From NCBI GenBank assembly GCA_020637365.1, contig JACJWE010000001.1, positions 1,270,001 to 1,334,000 of the forward strand: a stretch of 64,000 nucleotides of DNA. The letters are read 5' to 3'. Source of the stretch: Acidimicrobiia bacterium (GTDB taxonomy: Bacteria; Actinomycetota; Acidimicrobiia; IMCC26256; JAGNEX01). Numbering within the stretch: the first letter of the stretch is position 1; each line of letters starts with the position of its first letter. This document shows, piece after piece, positions 7,065 through 14,992 of the stretch. The translations under genes and the position numbers were made by a program. Under the pieces are notes generated by a model that saw only the letters and a program-made list of their open reading frames with translations, did not search any database and had not been told where the DNA came from.

Positions 7065-9879
7065 CGGCGGCTTGTTGGTCTGACAAATGGCCGTCCGCGC
7101 CAGATTCGGCGTCTGGGGCGGTCTCTTCTGGGGCGGTCTGCTCTGAGGCCCGCCTCACCGTTCTGGGCCAGGTCAGTCGTGGGAACACCGGACCGAGCTC
7201 GGTCCTCGTCGACGACCGCCTGTGCAGAAAGCGGCCCATCGACCGGTGGAGCGCCAACCGCTTGCCCTCCGCTGACCACTGCGATCCATCGGTCAGGTCG
7301 GTGTCGGCTGTTCCAGCATCTGGATGCGACACTGGGTCAGTGCCGTCTTTTGGTTTGGGCGGTGCAACAAATGTCCCATGGCGACCGCCGTCAATGAACG
7401 GAATCGGTCCCCGCCGGCCAGCACGTACGAGGTACACCAGCAACACCAGACCGAGCAGGGTGCCCAGGTAGCCCAGGTAGTCCTCAATGGTTCGGCCATA
7501 GGACAACGACACCTCGTTGCTGGTCGGCACGACCACCATCAGGTTTGGTCCAGCGCGGTAGGGGCCATCAGCGCCCGAGACCTTCCAGTTCGGGAAATAA
7601 CTGGTCCGCACCAACACGGGCACACCCGGATTGCTGACCTTGAACGAAATATCTTCCCGACCCTGAACCACATCGGTCACTGTGTTGTCGGGTAGCGGGA
7701 CACGTGGGGCGCTCGCATAGGCATCTGCATCGACACGCTCCCATTCAGATGGGCCGTCGGCGGCGATGAATCGATCGAGCTGGGAATCGTCCATGAACCA
7801 TTCAGATGCGGGGTCGCGCCATCCGTGAGCCGAAACACCCGTGACCACGACCGGCTGAAACTCCAGTGGCGCCACCAACGTCGTGTCCGACACCTCATAG
7901 ACCCGCCAACCGTCCGGGGCCTTTCCATCGAGATCGGGGATATCGAGCACGACGGTCAGGTCGGGATCGACATCTGCCTTGGCCATGGCCTCGGGGCTCT
8001 GCAGCATCAGATAACGGACGCCCAACATGTGGAGATGTTCCACACCTCGATCAAAGTTGTCGGCCAGGGTCCCATAGGTCAAGTCTCGGACCGGGTTTGA
8101 GGGGCTTTGCGCCAGCTCAGAGACCATCTGAAAGTGATAGGGCACGGTCCCTGAGGATTCGAAATACAGCCCTTCCATCGAGCCGATTCGGCCATCGGTG
8201 AAATACGGCAGGAGTTCGAGTGCCAACGTCGTGCCGTAGTTGTTGATGTCCCCGCTCGGTTCCCACAGCGCACGCCCCGGTTCGAGTGTGCCCATGTCTT
8301 CCATGATTCGGAAGAACTCTTGGGAGGTCAACCCCGTCTTGGTGTCTTGGCCGGGCTTGCACCGAGAAACCTCGGAAGCATTTTCTGATTTGTTACAAGG
8401 CGTGCCCTTGTCCTCGTACCCGCTGTAGTTCCAGGTCGCCCAGTCATCGATAAAGGTCTCTTTGGCGAACGCGTCAGGCCCCCGTTCGGCGATCTTGGGT
8501 ATGCCGATCAGGTAGGCGGTCAAAATGCCCATACAGATGACGACGACCACGCCGACCGCACCGAAGCGCACCCAGTCCACGGGATGCGCGCGAGATTGTG
8601 CTGGCGGGCCTGACGTCTGGGACACGGTGCCATTTGATCCCCATGCGGTTGCGGCACCTGCTACGGGTGACCGCTCTACCGGCTCGTCATCGCGGCCCGA
8701 GAAACGCTCGCCCAGTTGTACCCCGAGCGCCCAAACCCACCGGACGACTTCGGCAGCTCCAGCGGCTGCCACCATCAACAGAATCAGCCACCAGAACGGC
8801 AAAATCCGCGCGTTCCAAAGTTGGGAATCTGGGAACGTCACAAAAGCGAAGCCCAGAATGGTCAAGAGGACGAACAATTCGACGGTCGAACGCCGCCGCT
8901 GGCGCATCGCTGCGAGCAAGGCGCAAAAGACCAAGGCGACGATGATGATCGTCTGGCCCGGGCGATACGGCAACAGGTGCCGACCGTATTCACGTACGCG
9001 ACCCCACCCCATGTCGGTCGTATAGCCAATGTCAGCAACCAGGGGAAGTGTCCAGATGGAGGACAATAGGAACGCACCCACTCCGATCGTCACGGCGGGT
9101 CGGAAGTTCCGGATGGGACCACGAGCAACCACGATCACCAGTGCGCACAGCGATACGAAGATCGCCACGATCACATGCCCAAGGACGGTGACGGCCAGCA
9201 GCACCATCGGCATCCAATAGCGCCTTCGTTCATCGAGCGCTCGGCTCAGCGCTCCCAAAAAGAACATCGACATGGCAAGCGCTATGGCAAAGGAAAACTC
9301 ACCCGCTAACACCGATGCGAGGTTCCCGCCCGTGATACGGAAGGTCGACTGTTCAATGACGTTGCCGCCAGCGTCGACCAGAGCATCATTGCCGGTGAAG
9401 TACAGGTAAAACAGCGCCGCCATCGCTGCAAACGCTGGTGCTGGCCAGCGCATGCGAAGACCCCGCGCCAGATAGGCGGCCGCATACATCATCAGCACGG
9501 GACCAAGCACGGTGACCAGCTTGAAAGCGACGTTGTAGGGCAAGAGGATGTCGAGAATCCCGATGATGATTGCCGCAACCGGAAAGTAGAAATGTCCAAC
9601 CGGGAAACCCGCATACCAATCGGGGGTCCAGCCACTCAGACGCAATGTCGAAAAGACGTGGTCATGGAGGTATTTGGGCCACCAGACATGGGCGCCCATG
9701 TCACCGCCGTTCGCCGTCGTGTCCTTGATCAACAACGCCGGCTTGAGGTCGGTGAAGAGCATCGCCAGCATCATCACCGAGCAGATGCCCAGAACTAGGT
9801 AGGTGCGTGCCCGATGAAGCGACTTGGGGATAACCGGTTGTGCTTCATCGAGAGTGGTGTCGTCTGATGATGGATGCAT
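7018..9879 (-). CDS. Large polytopic membrane protein, 6-pyruvoyl-tetrahydropterin synthase-related (GT-C-like)
   Basis: A protein of about 950 residues with some twelve predicted membrane helices in its first half, a long extracytoplasmic region and a final helix (LGTLLGLVLLVYLVRAG) before an acidic tail. The segments GGDMGAHVWWPKYLHDHVF and WTPDWYAGFPVGHFYFP match the PTPS-related membrane family, which resembles GT-C glycosyltransferases such as oligosaccharyl transferase subunits. The acidic Asp in GGDMGAH is a candidate catalytic residue by analogy. The start at ATG 9879 is chosen for composition; a GTG at 9969 is also open. The name is a database label and does not imply pterin chemistry. 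Confidence 0.78.
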   Translation of the reverse strand: MHPSSDDTTLDEAQPVIPKSLHRARTYLVLGICSVMMLAMLFTDLKPALLIKDTTANGGDMGAHVWWPKYLHDHVFSTLRLSGWTPDWYAGFPVGHFYFPVAAIIIGILDILLPYNVAFKLVTVLGPVLMMYAAAYLARGLRMRWPAPAFAAMAALFYLYFTGNDALVDAGGNVIEQSTFRITGGNLASVLAGEFSFAIALAMSMFFLGALSRALDERRRYWMPMVLLAVTVLGHVIVAIFVSLCALVIVVARGPIRNFRPAVTIGVGAFLLSSIWTLPLVADIGYTTDMGWGRVREYGRHLLPYRPGQTIIIVALVFCALLAAMRQRRRSTVELFVLLTILGFAFVTFPDSQLWNARILPFWWLILLMVAAAGAAEVVRWVWALGVQLGERFSGRDDEPVERSPVAGAATAWGSNGTVSQTSGPPAQSRAHPVDWVRFGAVGVVVVICMGILTAYLIGIPKIAERGPDAFAKETFIDDWATWNYSGYEDKGTPCNKSENASEVSRCKPGQDTKTGLTSQEFFRIMEDMGTLEPGRALWEPSGDINNYGTTLALELLPYFTDGRIGSMEGLYFESSGTVPYHFQMVSELAQSPSNPVRDLTYGTLADNFDRGVEHLHMLGVRYLMLQSPEAMAKADVDPDLTVVLDIPDLDGKAPDGWRVYEVSDTTLVAPLEFQPVVVTGVSAHGWRDPASEWFMDDSQLDRFIAADGPSEWERVDADAYASAPRVPLPDNTVTDVVQGREDISFKVSNPGVPVLVRTSYFPNWKVSGADGPYRAGPNLMVVVPTSNEVSLSYGRTIEDYLGYLGTLLGLVLLVYLVRAGRRGPIPFIDGGRHGTFVAPPKPKDGTDPVSHPDAGTADTDLTDGSQWSAEGKRLALHRSMGRFLHRRSSTRTELGPVFPRLTWPRTVRRASEQTAPEETAPDAESGADGHLSDQQAADEQQRGDDSGESRPR

Positions 9880-10057
9880 GAGGTCGTTATCGTAGGCGAC
9901 GGTTGGTCTCAACGTGGGTGTGCGGATCGGTGATCCGGCCCGCTGGCGGCAAGGACGAGAGTTCATCACCGCTCAGCCCGGTTCGACGGAGCTGCGGACA
10001 CGGCGAGTGGTGATGCGGGGACGTCGAGACCTGCGCCATACGTCTGAGCCCACCCAC

Positions 10058-10255
10058 CTAGGAAGCTATTCGTTGATTTCGCTGGCGCCCGAGGCGTTGT
10101 TTTACCTCGTCGAGCGTCCACATTCCGTCTGGGCCCCGGTAGATCGTTCGTTCACACGCTCCGCAATAGACCACATCAACATCGCTTGAGTCGATGTTCA
10201 AGCTAATGGTGATCGGGTTGGGATGGGTGCACTCTGGTGATGACTGTGTGTGCAT
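10058..10255 (-). CDS. Small zinc-ribbon-like protein of unknown function
   Basis: A 65-residue product from ATG 10255, with AAAGGGG seven bases upstream deciding the start over a longer reading from 10300. A Cys-Thr-His group near residue 8 and YCGACER near residue 32 give a C-x-H ... C-x2-C arrangement that could bind one zinc ion. The remainder is hydrophilic. No family is recognised. It lies between the CPBP protease and the PTPS-related membrane protein on the same strand, with its own roughly 300-base upstream gap. Confidence 0.6.
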   Translation of the reverse strand: MHTQSSPECTHPNPITISLNIDSSDVDVVYCGACERTIYRGPDGMWTLDEVKQRLGRQRNQRIAS

Positions 10256-10363
10256 GGACACGCCCCTTTGGTTACTTCGCTCGGATGTGACATCGACCAC
10301 GGTGGCGCAACTCTTGAGTGCTTTTGTGGCTCAAAGGGACGTTGATACTGCAATTACCACTAT

Positions 10364-10377
10364 TGCATCGCGATGCA
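10364..10377. promoter_or_regulatory. Perfect 14-bp palindrome in the 305-base gap upstream of the zinc-ribbon gene
   Basis: TGCATCGCGATGCA is a perfect palindrome. It overlaps a second inverted repeat, TGCAAT (10349-10354) with ATTGCA (10362-10367), in a locally AT-richer patch. On the minus strand a TGACTG hexamer and TGGTAAT, separated by about 16 bases, bracket it and could serve as a promoter for the zinc-ribbon gene. An operator is plausible. The rest of 10256-10560 shows nothing recognisable. Confidence 0.4.
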
Positions 10378-10560
10378 GTCATTGCGCTGGAAGTATTCGT
10401 CCTGCGCAATATCGCGGTGCTCCGCAGGGCGCGCGCGATGCCCGCCGGCCGGCCCACAGGCAGCGACCTGACCACCGACGGCTGGGGCGGGGTCACACCC
10501 GCTTGCGGCATCTGGGTACGGGCACCATTCGCCCGACCCTCGGTGCTCAGGCAATGCCAA

Positions 10561-11325
10561 CTAGTTCAGCACCAGAAACAGTGCGGTCACACCGTTGAAC
10601 CCCATGTGTATGGCGAAGGCCCGAGACAGATTTCCGGTTTGCACCGTCATGTAACCCAGGACGCAGCCGAGCACGAACAGGCCCGGCAGGAGCGGAGCTG
10701 TCCCCGGGTCGCCGAGCAGATGCACTAAGGCGAAGATCCCAGCCGAGGTTGCAATTGCGGCGTAGTCCGACATTCGCCGAATCAGCGAGCGGAGCAACAC
10801 ACCGCGATACAAGATCTCTTCGGTAAACGGAGCGATAAACACCACACCAACGACCGCGGCAATCGCTCCCAACCCGTTCATCGCATCGAGGTCGTTGGCG
10901 ACCGACTGATCACTCGACACATGAAACAACGTGGTCACCAAGCTGGTCAGGATCCCAACGACAAACTGCAATGCGACACCGAGAAAGATCCAGATGAGGT
11001 CTTTGGTGAACAGCCGAACGCCGAAGTCGCGCGCCCAAGACCCTAACCCGCGAGATGAGCTGGTCCACCAGACCGACGCCAGCGAAGCACCGTCTTGGCA
11101 GGGCAGCACCACCAGAAAACTGAGCGTTGGACTGATCGAGTCGCTCGACGAGAAACCCAACGCGATAGATCCGCCGATCAATGCGCCGACGAGCCCAGCG
11201 AACCACGCCAAAGCAAAATCGGTAAGACCCCACCGAACCACCCGACCCGTATCAGGGTCTTGGTAGCCCTGGGGCGGTGTGTCTTCGCGGAGGCGTCCCG
11301 CCGGACCGGTCCCGTAGAACGTCAT
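10561..11325 (-). CDS. CPBP family intramembrane metalloprotease (Abi/Rce1-like)
   Basis: A 254-residue integral membrane protein with about seven helices. The three CPBP motifs are present: TEEILYRGVLLRSL with the Glu-Glu pair and Arg (about residue 168), FALVHLLG with the zinc-binding His (about 200), and IHMGFNGVTALF with His and Asn (about 240). Such proteins are intramembrane proteases or scaffolds, and the substrate is unknown. The start has GAGGTGA seven bases upstream. It follows the thioredoxin-like gene by about 100 bases in the same direction. Confidence 0.88.
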   Translation of the reverse strand: MTFYGTGPAGRLREDTPPQGYQDPDTGRVVRWGLTDFALAWFAGLVGALIGGSIALGFSSSDSISPTLSFLVVLPCQDGASLASVWWTSSSRGLGSWARDFGVRLFTKDLIWIFLGVALQFVVGILTSLVTTLFHVSSDQSVANDLDAMNGLGAIAAVVGVVFIAPFTEEILYRGVLLRSLIRRMSDYAAIATSAGIFALVHLLGDPGTAPLLPGLFVLGCVLGYMTVQTGNLSRAFAIHMGFNGVTALFLVLN

Positions 11326-11429
11326 CGTCGCTCACCTCGCATCATCGCCGACCGCGAAGCATTCGCGATTTCCGCCAAAGAGCTAGCCGCAGCCCCACTC
11401 ACCCAGTCGCGGCCCCACCGGTCGGGTCG

Positions 11430-11930
11430 CTAACGATGGCCATCGGTCGAGGTCGATCCATCGACATGCCCTGAACCGCACTGCGTTGCATGTTCGTCGT
11501 CCAATATCTCGGGGTTGCGCGCACGAGCAACCGCAGCCCATAGATCGGTTGCGCTCACTCGACCCAGAAAACCCGACACGATGTCACCCTCCGAATCGGC
11601 AACCAGGGTCAGGGGAACGCTGTCAATGCCGTATCGCTCATGCAGCTTGGGACGATCTTGATACTCGACCACGTCGATCGCGACCTCGCCAGAGGCCAGC
11701 GCGTCAACTTTGTCGCGCATGACGACGCAGCTATCGCACTCCTGGGATGAGAACATGATGACCGCCCAGGGCTTATCGGGCCCCGCAAAGTCGCGCCGTT
11801 CCAACCTGGCGGGGAGGTTGGGACGAGGACCTGTCGGCGTCGGCTCTGATTGTCGGCGCCGTTCCGCCACAACCGCCGCTCCGCTGATCACGATGATCGC
11901 CGCAATGGCGATAATCAGCCGTTCAACCAT
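11430..11930 (-). CDS. Membrane-anchored thioredoxin-fold protein
   Basis: A 166-residue protein with an N-terminal signal anchor (LIIAIAAIIVISGAAVVA) and an exported thioredoxin domain. The active-site pair is in SSQECDSCVVMRDKVD, followed by the cis-proline region GIDSVPLTLVAD and a GFLGRVSATDL end. It probably performs thiol-disulphide exchange outside the membrane. The ATG lies two bases after the DUF5719 stop, so the two are probably co-translated. The partner protein is not evident. Confidence 0.82.
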   Translation of the reverse strand: MVERLIIAIAAIIVISGAAVVAERRRQSEPTPTGPRPNLPARLERRDFAGPDKPWAVIMFSSQECDSCVVMRDKVDALASGEVAIDVVEYQDRPKLHERYGIDSVPLTLVADSEGDIVSGFLGRVSATDLWAAVARARNPEILDDEHATQCGSGHVDGSTSTDGHR

Positions 11931-11932
11931 GG

Positions 11933-13711
11933 TTAGCGAAAGCCCACCGCTGGGGACACCACCGTACGCTGACCAAGCACCCTCCGGGCCACGGTCACCG
12001 ACGCTTCAGCCCTGACCTCGACCATGGCATTTGCACTGGTCACAGCCACGATGGCAAAACCGTGCGCCGGGATACTGAGGCGCGATGCGAGGTCGGTGTT
12101 CACCCCTCCGGCAAAGCCCCGCATTTCGACCAAGACCGGTCGATCGCCCGGGTTTCCGACGAGGACCTCATCTGACGGCGATCCCTCGACCAGAATCGAC
12201 GCCGCTATCCACCGTGTTGACGCCGAGGCGGCAGGGCGAATCGTTTCAAAGACGACCGTCCCCGTCGGTGCCACATCGGCTGGCACGTCGGCGCCCTCAG
12301 CGTCCTGCGCGTCTTCACCTGAAGGTTCCGCATCCGCTTGGTCGTCGGCTGGAGGATCGGCGGCGTTGGCAGGTTCTTCTGCCTGTGTGGTCGTCGTTGG
12401 GTCCTCTTGCGCCTGTGCCCGATATGGCGCGATTCCCCCGATCCGCAACGACACCCCACCCGGAGCAAACAACGACGACACAGCGGCCGCCGCCTGAGCA
12501 TCGGTCGTGGTGGAAGCACCCGATTCCGAGGTCGTCGTCGAAGCCTCCACCGAGGCCGTCGTCGTCGTCACCGCCCCATCAGCGTCGCCGACATCTACTG
12601 GGGTCGATTCGTCGGTGTCGCTGCTGGCCTCATCGTCGGCTGTGACCTCGGAGTATGGAATATCGGTGACCTCACCACCGGTTCGAGCGATCATCGCTGC
12701 GGCGAGCTGAGCGTTGTCGACACCCCTCACAGCGACCCGATATGGCACTCCGGCTTCAACAGCGTCAGAGATTCCCACGACCGTCGGAGCGTGCGCGCGC
12801 AGAATCGCGTCCTCTTCATAGAGCGGCTCGCCGTCAGCATTGGTGACGGCGACGGTTGCTTCCTGGACCTTGTCCGATGGGTTGTACACCGACAAGAAGG
12901 TGGTCTCAGCCCCTGGGACATCGCCGACAAAATCCCATCCCTTGGCGAGCCGATTAAAGCCCAAGAATGTCGAGATACCCGCCCCGTCCAGTTGGATGAG
13001 CTGCTCGGCGACGACACGTCCACGATGGGCGGTCACAGCAACGCCAAAAACGTGCTCGCGTTGGACCGGCTCGTGGAGCGGTATCGATACAGCGGAAAAC
13101 CGCGGCACGGTGACATTGTCGAAACCTGCGGGGAATCGGCGGCCAGCGCGGGTGTGTATCTCGACCGAAACCCCCGCATCCTCGGCGAACGGGTTCATCA
13201 AAATCAGCTGGGCATCGGCACCCTTTTCGGTGGTCACATAAGGAATCCACCAGGTCGTCGACGCTTCGGAAGCACACGGCGTTTGTGCGATGTCGACAGA
13301 ATCGCCGATTCGATGCGACACGGTCGCGTCTCCCCCGAACACTTCGACCAGCACGGAGGAGGTTTCCTCCGTAACCAGGTCGGCGAGCGCCACTCGGGTC
13401 TCGCCGCGCAACACGTTGACAAGGCGAGGTTGATCCAGCGTACTGGGCATGGCGCGGACGACGGCTCGAAGTTCTTCGTCGCCAGCATTGGTGATGATGA
13501 TCTCCGCGTTAGCGGGATCGGTGCCGGGAACGACCGCCGCTGCGCAGTACCAGGCACTCGATTCGACGCCTTCGGCCGTCGTCGAAGGCATGGCGACCGC
13601 CGCCCCCGCTGCATTGCGGTTGGGGGTTGACGCGGGACCGACCTGTAGGGCACCGATCACGATGACACCTAAGACGACGAGAAACGCGATTCTCCCGTTT
13701 CGTTGCATCAT
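11933..13711 (-). CDS. DUF5719 family exported protein
   Basis: A 592-residue protein with an N-terminal signal or anchor (IAFLVVLGVIVIGALQVG), then beta-rich repeats resembling DUF5719 proteins, for example TTWWIPYVTTEKGADAQ and LILMNPFAEDAGVSV. A long Thr/Ser/Asp/Glu/Ala-rich linker (about residues 350-490) precedes a last beta domain. DUF5719 proteins regularly follow a giant GT2 glycosyltransferase in actinobacteria, exactly as here, so a role in the same envelope process is inferred. AAGG lies six bases before the ATG, which overlaps the likely end of the GT2 gene. Confidence 0.8.
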   Translation of the reverse strand: MMQRNGRIAFLVVLGVIVIGALQVGPASTPNRNAAGAAVAMPSTTAEGVESSAWYCAAAVVPGTDPANAEIIITNAGDEELRAVVRAMPSTLDQPRLVNVLRGETRVALADLVTEETSSVLVEVFGGDATVSHRIGDSVDIAQTPCASEASTTWWIPYVTTEKGADAQLILMNPFAEDAGVSVEIHTRAGRRFPAGFDNVTVPRFSAVSIPLHEPVQREHVFGVAVTAHRGRVVAEQLIQLDGAGISTFLGFNRLAKGWDFVGDVPGAETTFLSVYNPSDKVQEATVAVTNADGEPLYEEDAILRAHAPTVVGISDAVEAGVPYRVAVRGVDNAQLAAAMIARTGGEVTDIPYSEVTADDEASSDTDESTPVDVGDADGAVTTTTASVEASTTTSESGASTTTDAQAAAAVSSLFAPGGVSLRIGGIAPYRAQAQEDPTTTTQAEEPANAADPPADDQADAEPSGEDAQDAEGADVPADVAPTGTVVFETIRPAASASTRWIAASILVEGSPSDEVLVGNPGDRPVLVEMRGFAGGVNTDLASRLSIPAHGFAIVAVTSANAMVEVRAEASVTVARRVLGQRTVVSPAVGFR

Positions 13712-13846
13712 GAGTCGCCTTCGTCGTCGGCGGGCGGCCGTTCTCGTCCACGGTCTCTGGCAGAGGGCTCACCCGGATCTCCGGACGGATTCTCAGCGGT
13801 TTCGCGGCGGGCCTGGCGTCGAGTCACCCGCCTTGTCTGGACATCG

Positions 13847-14503
13847 TCAGCCTTCATCAGGGTGCTCAAATGCGTCGAATGCTTCGTCAACCGCCTCGGC
13901 GGGCAGCACGGTCGAACTGTCATCTTGTGGACGAGACCCAGACGACTGCAGATCATCAACCCGCTGGTGGTGCACTTCCTCACCCAGATCCAACCCGCGC
14001 AGCGGGCCTGTAGCCTCGAGCGCTCCAAGGGCTTTGAACGCTCCGGTGTCAGCAATCGCATCAGGAATATCGGGACCGCCGGTCACGACGTCGGTAAAGA
14101 CGTCTGGGATCTCTTCATCGACGACATCGACTTCGGCGACCGCGTCGATCGAGAGGTAGTGGTTGCGTCGTCTGCGCAGCCTAAACAGGGCGACCACCGC
14201 CGCAGCCCACATCAGCACTTGGGCCGCAAGCCACGGCCATCGATGCCACTGGGTTTCGTATTGAACGGTGACCGCTCCACCAGCGTCTATCTGGAACCCG
14301 TTCATTCCGCCCATGATCTCTTGGGACGACACGCGGCCGGTCGCAGTCGAGGCACGCCACGCCGAGTTGTACTGCTCGCCCCAGATCAGCGCGCCCGGTT
14401 CACCGACACCGCCTTGCCCGGGACGCAATCCGAGGGGGAAGGCCGACGTCGCACCTTGAATGTCGATCGAGGAATCGGCGCTTTGAGGCCGGGTGGCCAG
14501 CAT
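13847..14503 (-). CDS. Giant GT2-family protein, C-terminal fragment
   Basis: This is the last part of the glycosyltransferase gene that starts at 17602. It contains a beta segment with the WRAS stretch of the family, the final membrane helix (LAAQVLMWAAAVVALF) and a hydrophilic acidic tail. The frame joins the previous fragment around 14506-14523, a G/C-homopolymer region; the TGATG at 14501-14505 could alternatively be a coupled start. After its TGA at 13847 a further charged tail stays open in the next frame down to 13708, abutting the DUF5719 start, so one more indel near 13850 is possible. Confidence 0.65.
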   Translation of the reverse strand: MLATRPQSADSSIDIQGATSAFPLGLRPGQGGVGEPGALIWGEQYNSAWRASTATGRVSSQEIMGGMNGFQIDAGGAVTVQYETQWHRWPWLAAQVLMWAAAVVALFRLRRRRNHYLSIDAVAEVDVVDEEIPDVFTDVVTGGPDIPDAIADTGAFKALGALEATGPLRGLDLGEEVHHQRVDDLQSSGSRPQDDSSTVLPAEAVDEAFDAFEHPDEG

Positions 14504-14904
14504 CAGCCCGCCCGGTCCCCAGGTAGCTGCGCCTTCACCGGCATGAACGCCACGTTCTGGTAGAGGGCGATCGGCTCATCTGTGTCGATACGAGCCAGAT
14601 CGGTCTGGGTTTCCAAGGCCCGAAGGACGTCTTGACGGGCCGCCTGGGTGGCCTTCGGACTGATGCCGTCAGGTACAGCAAGAAACTTGATGCCATAGGT
14701 CGACAGCAGGTGCCCAAGGCGGCTCGTCTGACCGTTCAGAGCGAGTTGTACGTACTGATCAAAGTCGGTATATGCAGGACCCTCACCCCGGGCCGACAGG
14801 TCGGTTACATCGCTTTGAGCATTCCGCGTGATCCACACACCAAGACCGTCGGGACCCTCGACAGGGGTACCCGGAAGCGTCTCGACATCGCCGAGCCAGA
14901 CCAT
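14503..14904 (-). CDS. Giant GT2-family protein, middle fragment
   Basis: This frame carries the segment EFRMVWLGDVETLPG typical of the extracytoplasmic part of large actinobacterial GT2 proteins, then YGIKFLAVPDG and ALYQNVAFMPVKAQL. The link to the N-terminal fragment crosses two shifts: one at the CCC run 15015-15017, after which the frame reads LLSFAGMSLDGTWKMPGRT, and one at 14941-14945. Each is repaired by one missing base. It is not an independent gene. Confidence 0.65.
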   Translation of the reverse strand: MVWLGDVETLPGTPVEGPDGLGVWITRNAQSDVTDLSARGEGPAYTDFDQYVQLALNGQTSRLGHLLSTYGIKFLAVPDGISPKATQAARQDVLRALETQTDLARIDTDEPIALYQNVAFMPVKAQLPGDRAG

Positions 14905-14992
14905 GCGGAACTCGCCCTTGCGGGCTTCAGAGGAAGCCAGCTCAGAGCGTCATCCCAGGTGCGGCCGGGCATCTTCCACGTGCCATCGAGGC

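Noticed and set aside
12338..13630. Long + strand open frame opposite the DUF5719 gene
   Set aside because: It has no recognisable domain, and its frame is open because of the codon bias of the minus-strand gene, which has a signal peptide, a family match and a ribosome-binding site.
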